Assembly (NCBI GenBank): GCA_025058515.1
Contig: JANXDW010000029.1
Location: 1-49,635, forward strand
Direction: 5' to 3'
Length of the DNA: 49,635 nucleotides
Source: Aigarchaeota archaeon
Lineage (GTDB): Archaea; Thermoproteota; Nitrososphaeria_A; Caldarchaeales; Wolframiiraptoraceae
In this document: positions 1-8,828 of the stretch, in pieces
Layout: every line of letters begins with the position of its first letter
Position numbering within the stretch: position 1 is the first letter of the stretch
The notes under the pieces: generated by a model
The model's input: the letters and a program-made list of their open reading frames with translations, nothing else
Databases searched by the model: none
Told to the model about the DNA's origin: nothing
Program-made: the position numbers and the translations under genes

Positions 1-192
1 TATTACATCGATTATACCGATTACATTAGCTCTATATTCTTCAAATCGATCGATCTTTGTCTTAACACCTATCTTAGCTAATTCTTCAGCTACATAACTT
101 GCAGCTTCCAACTCTCTTCCTGGAGGGTTCTCAGAATTTATCTTTATCAAAGTTCTAGTAATATGTGTAACATATTCTTTGAGCGGGTTCAC
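1..192 (-). CDS. M20-family metallopeptidase, N-terminal part
   Basis: This gene runs off the left edge; only its first 64 codons are present. Read from a GTG start at 192, the translation contains NSENPPGRELEAASYVAEEL, the characteristic N-terminus of M20 peptidases and deacylases of the ArgE/DapE/CPG2 type (a short helix, the NPPG turn, then a helix ending in a Leu-rich stretch). An in-frame TAG a few codons upstream limits the start to near 192. The metal-binding His and Asp residues would lie beyond the window, so the substrate (peptide, N-acyl amino acid or carbamoyl compound) cannot be inferred. Confidence 0.75.
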   Translation of the reverse strand, partial: MNPLKEYVTHITRTLIKINSENPPGRELEAASYVAEELAKIGVKTKIDRFEEYRANVIGIIDVI

Positions 193-269
193 GATCTCTA
201 TATCGGACTACTTCTTTTTAGAGTTATAAGTAGGTATAAGAATTTAAGTGAAAAGGTTATATACTGTTC

Positions 270-506
270 TTATGTGGACTTAACGGTTACTTCTAGTTTA
301 GCTGTTTCTTTCTCAAGTTCTGGTGTAACTTTAACAGTCTTAGTATTTCTTAACGATTTCTTCTTTCTAGGAGAATTTCTTAAGAGTATTCCACAGTATG
401 GACATCGGACACTCTCGGTTAAGTAGTATACTCTACATCTAGAGCAGTACTTATAACCATTAGCATAACTCCTTCTCAAAGACATCTTAGGTTGTTCTAG
501 TAACAT
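270..506 (-). CDS. Small zinc-ribbon protein
   Basis: A 78-residue basic protein with one zinc ribbon. Two CxxC knuckles (Cys21/Cys24 and Cys35/Cys38) are ten residues apart, followed by a Lys/Arg patch (PRKKKSLR) and a Glu/Thr-rich tail. The start at 506 is supported by an AGGAGGT site ten bases upstream. Small archaeal zinc ribbons of this kind often bind nucleic acid or associate with larger complexes, but no specific family is recognised and no function is assigned. It is divergent from the PhoU-type regulator and shares a short promoter region with it. Confidence 0.7.
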   Translation of the reverse strand: MLLEQPKMSLRRSYANGYKYCSRCRVYYLTESVRCPYCGILLRNSPRKKKSLRNTKTVKVTPELEKETAKLEVTVKST

Positions 507-544
507 CTTTTTCTCAACCTCCTATACTACGTGGTAATCAGACC

Positions 545-554
545 TTTTTAAATC
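545..554. promoter_or_regulatory. TATA-like element between divergent genes
   Basis: The T-rich block followed by AAATC at this position is about 27 bases before the likely transcription start of the rightward PhoU-type gene (near 576) and a similar distance before the leader of the leftward zinc-ribbon gene. The sequence reads as a plausible TATA box on either strand. Assignment is by spacing only. Confidence 0.4.
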
Positions 555-593
555 TTATCTAATAGATGTAAATATGTGTATATAGGGGTAAGT

Positions 594-1643
594 ATGGTGG
601 AAGGCGAGCAGTTTAGAAGAGTACAGCAAGTAGGTGAGGGAACCTTTAGTATAACACTACCTAAGCAGTGGGCTAAAGAGAGGGGGTTGAAGAGGGGGGA
701 GCTTGTGGCCATAATTGAAGAACCAGATGGTTCTTTGAGAGTCCAGCTTCCTAGAGGGATCCAGAAAGAAGTAACTGCTACAATCAATGCTGAGTTATGC
801 TCATCACCTATACAGCTCATTAGATTGCTTATCGGATGCTATCTCCAAGGATACAACGTAGTTAAGATTCAATCATTAATGGGATTTACTGATGAGCAGC
901 TAACCGAGATAACAAAGACTGTTGATAGACTACCAGCATTCGAGATAGTAGAACAAAATCCTCAACATATAATCATACAGAGCTTTATAGATCCAGGTAG
1001 ATTTCCTGTTGAAGGACTTCTAAAGAGGGTTCAAGTGATCGTTTCATCAATGCTCGGGCAAGTAGTTGATCTAGTAGCTAGAGGGGATGAGAACATAATT
1101 AAGAGCATCGGACAACAAGAAGAGAGAATAGATGAATTATATTTCTTGATAATAAGAATTCTTTTTACGTATTTTAGAAGGAGAGAACTGGGTAAAGTGC
1201 TCGGGATAGATAGTCCTCTCTACGTCGTTGGTACTAGAATAATAGTAAAATCGCTTGAAGAGATAGCTGATTACGTCTACGATATATCTCTCGAATGCTT
1301 AAACTTGAAGAGAAGAGGATTATGGTTTGAGAAGAGTGTATCATTAGAACTCCAGAGGACTGCTGAGAGAGTACAGGAAATTTTTGATAAATGTATGAAA
1401 GCACTTTTCAGTCAAGATATCTCTCTTGCAGATGAGGTAATTAAAGAAGTAGATGAAAGAGCTAAGGGTAGTAGGACTGGGGTTGAATTATCAGGTGATC
1501 CGAGAATTCTCCCATCTGCAAGATATATCTCATGGTCTCTAGAATATATTGCCAATGAATGTAAGATCATAGCTGAGACAGTATTTAATAGATTTGTAAG
1601 AGAGAGTACTCCAATATGTAGCCTTAGCTATGAAACTCCATGA
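594..1643 (+). CDS. AbrB/SpoVT-PhoU domain regulator
   Basis: A 349-residue protein. The first 50 residues form a swapped-hairpin AbrB/SpoVT-type domain (VGEGTFSITLPKQWAKERGL followed by GELVAIIEE), and the remainder is long alpha-helices typical of two PhoU-like bundles, including the acidic helix GQQEERIDELYFLI. The fusion is a known archaeal architecture linked to phosphate or metal-responsive regulation. An ATG at 576 is possible, but the ATG at 594 is preferred because AGGGGT lies just upstream and a TATA-like box is positioned for a start site near 576. No phosphate-transport genes are in the window, so the signal it senses is unknown. Confidence 0.85.
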   Translation: MVEGEQFRRVQQVGEGTFSITLPKQWAKERGLKRGELVAIIEEPDGSLRVQLPRGIQKEVTATINAELCSSPIQLIRLLIGCYLQGYNVVKIQSLMGFTDEQLTEITKTVDRLPAFEIVEQNPQHIIIQSFIDPGRFPVEGLLKRVQVIVSSMLGQVVDLVARGDENIIKSIGQQEERIDELYFLIIRILFTYFRRRELGKVLGIDSPLYVVGTRIIVKSLEEIADYVYDISLECLNLKRRGLWFEKSVSLELQRTAERVQEIFDKCMKALFSQDISLADEVIKEVDERAKGSRTGVELSGDPRILPSARYISWSLEYIANECKIIAETVFNRFVRESTPICSLSYETP

Positions 1644-1649
1644 ATACTT

Positions 1650-2786
1650 CTAGAGCTTTCTAATAATCAGTATGAAAGGTATTGATAGTAAGACTATTAG
1701 TGAAGTAATCGTAAAAGCTAGTTCACCTCCCGTATAATCTATCAAGAACCCTGATAGACCAGGTCCTATTATGAACCCTGCTCCAATTACTCCTTCGAGT
1801 AAGCCTATCGAGGCTCCCCTGTATCCTGCTCCAACCCTACGGCTTATTATACTGAAGGATGCTACAAAATATATGCCGTTTACTAGCCCAGCTAAGATGA
1901 ATGTGGGAAAGATTATCTCAGGATAGGTATAAGCTAGTAGGAATATTGCTAATGACTGAACTATTATTGATGAGAGCATAAGTTTTACCTCATTTATCTT
2001 CTTAAGCCTACTTGCTAGTATGTATGCGATAGTTCTTGAAACTCCAAATACCATGAAGGCTATTCCGACCATGATGTTAGTCCAACCTCTTTGATATAGG
2101 TATGAAGGAACCAGTAATATTAGACAAGCCATCCCGAATGTGAATAATAAGACTCCAACATAGATAGGCCAGATACGTATAATACTCTTCCGCTCTTTAT
2201 GATCAGTATCTTTTTCATGTATTCTCAGCTCGCCCATAATGTATATGAAGGGGATAGCTATAGTGCAAAAAAGTGCAGAGACTAAGAACAACACTCTAAG
2301 ATTAGCTGATTCTGCTAGTACTCCACCTATTATCGGTCCTATAAAGTATGCTGTAGACCATGAAGCTGAGAAGCTTGAGTAGATCTTTTGTCTAGACTCT
2401 TCGGGGAAGAGCTCAGCTATGATTGATTCTGCCATAGGCCAGTAAAATACCATTGATGTGCCTAGGAGAAAGTTGGCAACCCCGACTTCTATGAAGCTCT
2501 GCGAGAATGAGAGAAGAGTTAACCCTAATGCAGATAATATTGCGCCTAATAAGTATAGTTTTCTCATATCATACTTAGCGATCATTAAGCCTGTGAGGAT
2601 TGGTAAGATAGCGTATGGTGTCGATCTTATACTACCTATTAACCCGATCACTGTATAGCTTGCTCCAAGCTCTTGGAGGAATATTGGAATAAAGTAGGCG
2701 GGTGAAGATAATCCTAATCCAACGATAAATCCTGAGATGATCAACTTCATCTCCAAAGACAACTTGTCTTTGAGAAACACATGCAA
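1650..2786 (-). CDS. Major facilitator superfamily transporter
   Basis: A 378-residue protein with about twelve hydrophobic helices in two halves, separated by a charged central loop (IHEKDTDHKERKS) near residue 190, as in MFS permeases. The N-terminal half contains IGLIGSIRSTPYAILPIL and the loop DMRKL, matching the MFS helix 2-3 region in position. It is slightly short for the family (usually about 400 residues). The start is TTG at 2786 with a GGAGGT site eleven bases upstream; an internal ATG at 2750 is the alternative. It converges with the PhoU-type gene with six bases between. The substrate cannot be deduced. Confidence 0.85.
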   Translation of the reverse strand: MHVFLKDKLSLEMKLIISGFIVGLGLSSPAYFIPIFLQELGASYTVIGLIGSIRSTPYAILPILTGLMIAKYDMRKLYLLGAILSALGLTLLSFSQSFIEVGVANFLLGTSMVFYWPMAESIIAELFPEESRQKIYSSFSASWSTAYFIGPIIGGVLAESANLRVLFLVSALFCTIAIPFIYIMGELRIHEKDTDHKERKSIIRIWPIYVGVLLFTFGMACLILLVPSYLYQRGWTNIMVGIAFMVFGVSRTIAYILASRLKKINEVKLMLSSIIVQSLAIFLLAYTYPEIIFPTFILAGLVNGIYFVASFSIISRRVGAGYRGASIGLLEGVIGAGFIIGPGLSGFLIDYTGGELAFTITSLIVLLSIPFILIIRKL

Positions 2787-3030
2787 GACAGACCACTACC
2801 TCCTCTTCATCTTCTTCTCTTCTGTCTCAGCGTAATCGTGCTATCTCCACATCTATCCAATCTATTATATATGCTTACCCTTAGAATTTTTACAAGCAGT
2901 ATTCTAGAGTTGAAACTGTGCTATAGATACATCTATTAAAGTTATCTTCAATACGGTTAATTACCTATCTAATCTGTTCAATTTTAATGGATAGAAGAAG
3001 TTGCTAAAAGGGTTCTCTTTCCACCTTTAT

Positions 3031-3038
3031 CTTTATAT
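3031..3038 (+). promoter_or_regulatory. TATA box of the ATP synthase A-B genes
   Basis: CTTTATAT is centred about 31 bases before the ATG at 3066. The usual archaeal TATA-to-start distance of about 27 puts the transcript start near 3062, so the mRNA would be nearly leaderless. This supports 3066 over the in-frame TTG at 3048. Confidence 0.6.
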
Positions 3039-3065
3039 CATAATCAATTGAAGAATATTACAGTT

Positions 3066-4859
3066 ATGATACGCGGTCGGATAATATGGGTTGCGGGACC
3101 GGCTGTCCGTGCTGAAGGAATGCTTGGAGCAAAAATGTATGAGACAGTATATGTTGGGGAAGAGAAGCTCATAGGAGAGATAATAAAACTTACGGGAGAT
3201 GTTGCCTTCATACAAGTTTATGAGAATACTACTGGTTTAAAACCTGGTGAGCCAGTATACGGTACTGGTCAACCTCTAACTGTAACACTGGGGCCAGGTC
3301 TAATTGGAAGTATCTATGATGGTGTTCAACGTCCACTTATAAGCATTGCGAGAGCTGTGGGATCATTCATCAAACGTGGAGTACATGTTCCACCTATACC
3401 ATTAGATAAGAAATGGAAATTTACTCCACTTGTTAAGAAAGGAGATAAAGTTGGTCCAGGAGATCTCATTGGAGTAGTTGAAGAAACATCATTAGTTCAA
3501 CATAAGATAATGGTTCCACCAAATAGTAAAGGTGGAGTAGTAGTAGAGGTAGTTGAAGAAGGAGAATATACAGTTGAAGAAAACATAGCTACGATTAAGG
3601 TTGATTCAGTAGAAGAACAGTTAAAGATGTATCATAGATGGCCTGTTAGACAGCCTAGACCATTCAAGGAGAGGTTCGACCCTCTAGTCCCACTCATAAC
3701 TGGACAGAGAGTTCTAGATACATTGTTCCCCATGGCGAAGGGGGGAGCAGGATGTATACCGGGAGCCTTCGGGACTGGGAAGACCGTGGCCCTCCATCAG
3801 CTTGCAAAGTGGAGTGATGCTAAGATCATTCTTCACATAGGTTGCGGTGAGAGAGGTAATGAAGAATCTGAGATACTTACAAAATTCCCAGAGATGATCG
3901 ACCCATATTCCGGTAAACCATTAATGGAGAGAACAATACTGATAGCTAATACTAGCAATATGCCTGTAGCTGCTAGAGAAGCAAGTGTATACACTGGTAT
4001 AACTATTGCAGAGTATTATAGAGATATGGGTTATGATGTTTTACTAGTGGCCGATTCTACTAGTAGGTGGGCTGAGGCATTGAGAGAGATTAGTGGAAGA
4101 TTAGAAGAGCTTCCAGCAGAAGAAGGTTACCCAAGTTATCTAAGCTCTAGACTTGCAGAGTTTTATGAAAGAGCTGGAAGAGTAAGAGCTCTCGGTAATC
4201 CTGAGAGAAGAGGATCTGTAACGATAGTTGGAGCCGTCTCACCTCCAGGGGGAGACTTCACAGAGCCTGTTACAACTCACACGTTAAGATTTATTAGAGT
4301 ATTCTGGGCTCTAGATCCAAACCTAGCATACTCTAGACATTATCCAGCTATAAACTGGATACAGTCTTATAGTGCATACGTTGAGACGGTCTCGAAATGG
4401 TGGGAGGATAAGATAGATAAGGAGTGGAGTAAGCTGAGGCATGAGTTCTATCAGATACTTAGACGTGAAGATGAATTGTTAGAGATCGTTAGACTGCTAG
4501 GTCCAGAAGCTTTACCAGATGATGAGAAGCTTATCCTTGATGTAGCTAGAATGATTAGAGAAGGCTTCCTCCAGCAGTCTGCATACGATGAGATAGACTC
4601 ATTCTGTAGACCTGAGAAGCAGTTGAAGATGCTTAAACTCTACATAAAGTTCTATAGACTCGCATACCACGCACTTGAAAGAGGTGTACCACTTAAAGAT
4701 ATTAGAGCTATGAAGATTATAGCAGACATAATAAGATCTAAATCAACAATTCCCAATGATAGACTTGAGTTATTCGATGAATTGGAGAAGAAGATGGAGG
4801 AAGAGTTTAGAAGGCTTACCATCTCTGTAAGTACTACACCCTCTATAGGAGGTAGATAG
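3066..4859 (+). CDS. atpA: A-type ATP synthase subunit A (catalytic)
   Basis: A 597-residue catalytic subunit of the archaeal A1Ao ATP synthase, which makes or hydrolyses ATP at the A/B interface of the cytoplasmic headpiece. The N-terminal beta-barrel begins [18 protein letters not shown], the A-subunit-specific non-homologous insert covers about residues 110-185, and the Walker A loop GAFGTGKT is at residues 233-240, followed by the catalytic GERGNE region and the Walker B strand [20 protein letters not shown]. Length is normal for the family. The start is set by the TATA spacing and by the family N-terminus. It is followed after two bases by subunit B, so the two are co-transcribed. Confidence 0.97.
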   Translation: MIRGRIIWVAGPAVRAEGMLGAKMYETVYVGEEKLIGEIIKLTGDVAFIQVYENTTGLKPGEPVYGTGQPLTVTLGPGLIGSIYDGVQRPLISIARAVGSFIKRGVHVPPIPLDKKWKFTPLVKKGDKVGPGDLIGVVEETSLVQHKIMVPPNSKGGVVVEVVEEGEYTVEENIATIKVDSVEEQLKMYHRWPVRQPRPFKERFDPLVPLITGQRVLDTLFPMAKGGAGCIPGAFGTGKTVALHQLAKWSDAKIILHIGCGERGNEESEILTKFPEMIDPYSGKPLMERTILIANTSNMPVAAREASVYTGITIAEYYRDMGYDVLLVADSTSRWAEALREISGRLEELPAEEGYPSYLSSRLAEFYERAGRVRALGNPERRGSVTIVGAVSPPGGDFTEPVTTHTLRFIRVFWALDPNLAYSRHYPAINWIQSYSAYVETVSKWWEDKIDKEWSKLRHEFYQILRREDELLEIVRLLGPEALPDDEKLILDVARMIREGFLQQSAYDEIDSFCRPEKQLKMLKLYIKFYRLAYHALERGVPLKDIRAMKIIADIIRSKSTIPNDRLELFDELEKKMEEEFRRLTISVSTTPSIGGR

Positions 4860-4861
4860 AA

Positions 4862-6256
4862 ATGGCTAGGATTGCTGGTGTAGAGTATTCTACTGTTAGA
4901 GAGATCAAGGGGCCGCTGATGGTGGTTGAGAACGTTAGTGGAGTAGCGTATGACGAGCTAGTAGAGGTAGAGACTGGAAGTGGTGAGAAGAGGCTTGGAA
5001 GAGTTATAGAGGTAGGCATGGGTAGGGCCGTGATACAAGTCTTTGAGGGAACTCAAGGTCTCTCCATCTCAGAGACTAGGGCTAGATTCCTTGGAAGACC
5101 TATGATGTTAGGAGTCTCAGAAGAGATGCTTGGAAGAATATTCGATGGGCTTGGACGACCTATCGATGGCTTACCTGAACCAGTAGCAGAAGAGTACAGA
5201 GATATTAACGGAGACCCGATAAATCCGAATGAGAGAGATTATCCCAGCGACTTCATCCAGACAGGAATATCTGCAATAGATGGAATGAATAGTTTGGTTA
5301 GAGGACAGAAGCTCCCAATATTCAGTGGTGCTGGTCTACCACATAACCTACTAGCTGCTCAGATAGCTAGACAAGCAACAGTACCTGGGAAAGAAGAAGA
5401 ATTTGCAGTAATCTTTGCAGCTGTAGGTGTCCAGAATGATGAAGCTAGATTCTTTAGGAGAAGTCTTGAAGATAGTGGAGCGATCTCTCGCAGTGCATTA
5501 TTCCTAAACCTTGCAGACGACCCAGCGGTTGAAAGAGTGATCACTCCTAGAGCAGCATTAACATTAGCAGAATATCTAGCTTTTGAGAAAGACTACCACG
5601 TTTTAGTAATAATAACTGATATGACAAACTATTGTGAGAGTCTACGAGAGATAAGTTCTGCGAGAGAAGAGGTCCCAGGTAGGAAGGGATATCCAGGATA
5701 CATGTACACAGACCTTGCTAGTATTCATGAGAGAGCAGGTAGGATTAAAGGTAGGAAGGGATCATTGACTCAGATGCCTATTCTCACTATGCCAAGTGAT
5801 GACATCACTCATCCGATACCAGACTTGACAGGATACATTACTGAGGGGCAGCTTGTTCTTAGTAGAGATCTTTACAGGAAGAGGATATATCCTCCGATAA
5901 ATGTCTTGATGAGTTTATCCAGATTGATGGGGCCTGGAATTATTGCAGAGAAGAGAACTAGACATGACCATGGAGAAGTTAGTAACCAGCTTTACGCTAG
6001 CTATGCTAGAGCAGTCCAATTAAGAGCTCTCTCAGAGATAGTCGGAAAATCTGGACTAAGCGATATAGACTTGAAGTATCTAGAGTTTGGAGACCTATTT
6101 GAGCGGAGATTCCTCAATCAAGGATATGAAGAGAATAGATCACTAGATAAAACTCTAGATATAGCTTGGGAGATACTCTCAACTCTTCCAGAGTCCGAAT
6201 TAACAAAGATCAAAGAAGAAACTCTGAAGAAGTATTATAAGAGATCTTCAATCTAG
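4862..6256 (+). CDS. atpB: A-type ATP synthase subunit B
   Basis: A 464-residue regulatory, non-catalytic partner of subunit A. Visible signatures are the barrel ([23 protein letters not shown]), [16 protein letters not shown], the central [18 protein letters not shown] region (the B-subunit counterpart of the P-loop, here without Lys as expected), and the signature [20 protein letters not shown]. Length is standard. It lies two bases after subunit A and is translationally adjacent to it. The usual neighbours D, C, E, F, K and I do not follow directly; D comes after a gap of about 330 bases with its own apparent promoter. Confidence 0.97.
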   Translation: MARIAGVEYSTVREIKGPLMVVENVSGVAYDELVEVETGSGEKRLGRVIEVGMGRAVIQVFEGTQGLSISETRARFLGRPMMLGVSEEMLGRIFDGLGRPIDGLPEPVAEEYRDINGDPINPNERDYPSDFIQTGISAIDGMNSLVRGQKLPIFSGAGLPHNLLAAQIARQATVPGKEEEFAVIFAAVGVQNDEARFFRRSLEDSGAISRSALFLNLADDPAVERVITPRAALTLAEYLAFEKDYHVLVIITDMTNYCESLREISSAREEVPGRKGYPGYMYTDLASIHERAGRIKGRKGSLTQMPILTMPSDDITHPIPDLTGYITEGQLVLSRDLYRKRIYPPINVLMSLSRLMGPGIIAEKRTRHDHGEVSNQLYASYARAVQLRALSEIVGKSGLSDIDLKYLEFGDLFERRFLNQGYEENRSLDKTLDIAWEILSTLPESELTKIKEETLKKYYKRSSI

Positions 6257-6274
6257 CTGTTGGAGCTTAAGTTT

Positions 6275-6397
6275 CTAAGCTTTCTCTTTCTTCTTCTGTT
6301 TCTTTTTCTTCTCCTCTCCACTACTACTCTGACCTGTCGGTAGATATGGGTTAACCTGTCTTCCACCCAACTTTAACCACCAAAGATATGATCGCAT
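6275..6397 (-). CDS. Unrecognised 40-residue basic protein
   Basis: This short gene lies antisense between ATP synthase B and D. It encodes 40 residues: an aromatic, Gly-containing head (MRSYLWWLKLGGRQVNPYLP) and a tail that is almost entirely Lys, Glu and Gln (EEKKKKQKKKEKA). Its ATG at 6397 is preceded by GGAGAGG, and a TATA-like AAAAGTATAA lies close upstream. The WWLKLGGR head is more distinctive than random sequence, and the lysine tail would suit RNA or ribosome binding, but I do not recognise the family. It ends 18 bases from the end of subunit B, so the two converge. Confidence 0.55.
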   Translation of the reverse strand: MRSYLWWLKLGGRQVNPYLPTGQSSSGEEKKKKQKKKEKA

Positions 6398-6584
6398 CCT
6401 CTCCTATTATACTTTTAGATAACTCGTTTATGAATAATGTCAACTCGATATTTTAGAAATAAATGTTCTAATATCTCTCTATACAAATTGGAGACTTTAA
6501 TCAATCAACGGCTTCGGGTTTGAGATAAGCTATACACTGAGAATATCTTTATCTGATCGTTTATTCTTGAAGATTCTTGAAGAT

Positions 6585-7271
6585 ATGTCAGTAAGCTTTG
6601 GTGGAAAATTTCTTCCAACGAAGTTGGAGTTGATTAGGATTAGGCGCTCACTTACTGTTGCTAGGAATGTTCATAGAATACTTGAAGATAAGAGAGATGT
6701 CTTGATAAACAAGTTGAATGAGATGATAGAGAAGGCGGAGCAAGCGAGGACTAGGCTAGCTTCTCCACTTAAAGAAGCATATACAAGTCTCTCTAAAGCT
6801 TACATGAGTATCGGTATATCTACAGTAGACTCTATCGCTGCACTAGTCCCTGAAACAATAGAAGTAGAGATACATTTAAAGACAATCCTAGGGATAAAGA
6901 TACCTACACTTGAAGAAAAATTTTCAGAGCCGCCCTTAGTCTACGGATTTAAAGATACAGATGTACATCTAGATAGTGCTTCAAAGAACTTTAGAAACTT
7001 GATACCTAGCATATGTGAAGCGGCAGAGATAGAGAACATGATCTTTAGGTTGGCGGAAGAGTTGAAGAAGACTCAGAGGCTACTAAATGCTTTAGAGCAT
7101 ATTGTTATCCCAAGATATGAGGAGGCCATAAAATTCATCTCGATGACTCTCGAAGAGAGGGAGAGAGAAGAGTTTGTAAAACTAAAACATATTAAGAAGA
7201 TACTAGAAGCAAGGAAACTAGAGGAGGAGAAGAAAACTGAGCTTAAAGTTAAGAGTGAGAGAGAAAGTTGA
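6585..7271 (+). CDS. atpD: A-type ATP synthase subunit D (central stalk)
   Basis: A 228-residue subunit of the rotating central stalk that couples headpiece and membrane ring. The N-terminal helix begins MSVSFGGKFLPTKLELIRIR and the C-terminal helix carries NALEHIVIPRYEEAIKFI, matching the ends of the D-subunit coiled coil (NAL-E-xxIP is highly conserved). The ATG at 6585 is chosen over the TTG at 6567 because the family begins close to the TKLEL segment. The protein has an extra charged tail of about 20 residues (EARKLEEEKKTELKVKSERES), and another helical reading frame overlaps this end. Confidence 0.93.
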   Translation: MSVSFGGKFLPTKLELIRIRRSLTVARNVHRILEDKRDVLINKLNEMIEKAEQARTRLASPLKEAYTSLSKAYMSIGISTVDSIAALVPETIEVEIHLKTILGIKIPTLEEKFSEPPLVYGFKDTDVHLDSASKNFRNLIPSICEAAEIENMIFRLAEELKKTQRLLNALEHIVIPRYEEAIKFISMTLEEREREEFVKLKHIKKILEARKLEEEKKTELKVKSERES

Positions 7272-7377
7272 GAAAGAGTTTGAAGAATTGGAGATAAAGT
7301 TGAAGAAAGAGATCGGAGAGAAATTTGAAGAATTGAAGAGTAAAGTTAGAGAAGCATCTAGACTGGAGTCAAGATAG
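7255..7377 (+). CDS. Candidate 40-residue coiled-coil peptide overlapping atpD
   Basis: In a different frame from subunit D, a GTG at 7255 opens 40 codons made of charged heptads (REKVEKEFEELEIKLKKEIG and so on), ending at TAG 7375-7377. It overlaps the end of subunit D by 17 bases. Composition and codon use match the neighbours, so it looks coding rather than random. No clear ribosome site precedes it. It may be a small separate stalk-like peptide, or the true continuation of the charged D tail after a frameshift or a base error. Confidence 0.4.
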   Translation: MREKVEKEFEELEIKLKKEIGEKFEELKSKVREASRLESR

Positions 7378-7405
7378 TAGTTTCACTACCTTCTTGTTTA
7401 GAGAG

Positions 7406-8728
7406 TTACATGAAGGGCTTGGTAAATGTGAGACGGTCTAATACAGCGTAAGTAGAGTATACTGGCTTCTCAACCTCCCACCACATAATCCAGTACTTCT
7501 CTCTCCCAATCTCTCTAACAGCTTTTAAAACCTTGAGAATATTATCACTTATCCTAAGATTCTTCACTGGATGCTCAATACTTCCCTTCCTAACTCTAAA
7601 TACACCATCTCTTGGAAGTGTTGAGAAATCTCCAGTTCTATAATTCTGGTATCTGAGATACCAATTGTTTGTAACATATATTCCATCATCTATTCCAGAG
7701 ATTAAGCTATCTAAAGATTTACCTTCACCTTCTACTACTATATTGAAAGGTTGCGGAACAATTAATCCTGCATTAGCAGTAGTCTCTACTCCGAACTTCT
7801 TAGCAGTAGTTGAGTTATGAAGATAAGTCTTCAGTATCCCTGAATCTATTATGATATTCCTCTTTGTCGGTAGACCTTCATCATCGAAAGGCTCAGCACC
7901 TACTGTTTTCGGAATAGTTGGATCATCAACTAAGGTTAAAACCTTTGAGGCCACTTCTTTACCTAGAGCATCAGATAGAAAAGATAATCCAGCATCGACG
8001 TAGAACGCAGAAGCAGCATCTCCAACTTGTTCTAGGAGATCTGCGAAGACCATCGGTCCAAGTAATGCTTCATAGACCCCTGGCTCACACTCTACTGGGT
8101 TGACAGCTATCTTAGCTATCTCTCCAGCCTTCTTACCAGCCAGCTCTGGGTTAAAATCATCTTTATCTGCTGCGATAGAGACGAAGTGACCTGTAGCATC
8201 ATCTGATGCGAAAGCTCTTATCGATATAGATATGTGAGAGGATCTAGATACTCCTTCTGCTCCACCGCTTGTCTTAAGCATCCTTCTACCATTTGAATAT
8301 GTTAATGTTCCCGCTACTCTATTTGCACCTTCGGCTAGAGCAGCATTTACAGCTGATTCAACATAATCAACTAGTTTTTCAGGTGAGGAATCGATTCTAC
8401 CACTCTTTAATAATTCTGGATTATAGTTGAATGGTCCTCTAGGGAGTGGAGCATATATGTCAGAGGGCTGACTATTCTTAGCCATCTTAACTACATCTCT
8501 AACAGCTCTCTTCAATGTTGAGATTGAAACATCATTAACTTCTAATACAGCTCTCTTCTCTTTGATTGCTACGTAGATGGCTGCTCTATCTTCAACCATC
8601 TCTTTAACTACTGTTATCTCATTATTCGAGAACCTAACCATCTTAGTCAATCCTCTATAGATCTCTATAACTGCATCTGTTCCACCTAGTTCTAGAGCTA
8701 AGGAGATGAGCTTATCCAGTGAGGGCAT
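7406..8728 (-). CDS. TldE/PmbA-type protein of the TldD/PmbA family
   Basis: A 440-residue member of the TldD/PmbA family (peptidase family U62), whose members act as TldD/TldE heterodimers in peptide maturation or degradation. The order of blocks fits: an N-terminal hairpin (RFSNNEITVVKEMVEDRAAI), a central fold with GVYEALLGPMVFADLLEQ, then EPFDDEGLPTKRNIIIDSGI and the C-terminal GDFSTLPRDGVFRVRKGSI. The HExxxH zinc motif of TldD is absent, so this is the TldE/PmbA-type, non-catalytic partner. No TldD is seen in the window. It converges with the ATP synthase D end. Confidence 0.88.
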   Translation of the reverse strand: MPSLDKLISLALELGGTDAVIEIYRGLTKMVRFSNNEITVVKEMVEDRAAIYVAIKEKRAVLEVNDVSISTLKRAVRDVVKMAKNSQPSDIYAPLPRGPFNYNPELLKSGRIDSSPEKLVDYVESAVNAALAEGANRVAGTLTYSNGRRMLKTSGGAEGVSRSSHISISIRAFASDDATGHFVSIAADKDDFNPELAGKKAGEIAKIAVNPVECEPGVYEALLGPMVFADLLEQVGDAASAFYVDAGLSFLSDALGKEVASKVLTLVDDPTIPKTVGAEPFDDEGLPTKRNIIIDSGILKTYLHNSTTAKKFGVETTANAGLIVPQPFNIVVEGEGKSLDSLISGIDDGIYVTNNWYLRYQNYRTGDFSTLPRDGVFRVRKGSIEHPVKNLRISDNILKVLKAVREIGREKYWIMWWEVEKPVYSTYAVLDRLTFTKPFM

Positions 8729-8828
8729 CGGAAAAAAGAATTACTTATTTCAATAAAAAGATTTCACTTTTGTAACGAGCTCTTAGAACTTTATTCAATC
8801 TTTTTAAGCTCCGCACATTATAGATATT

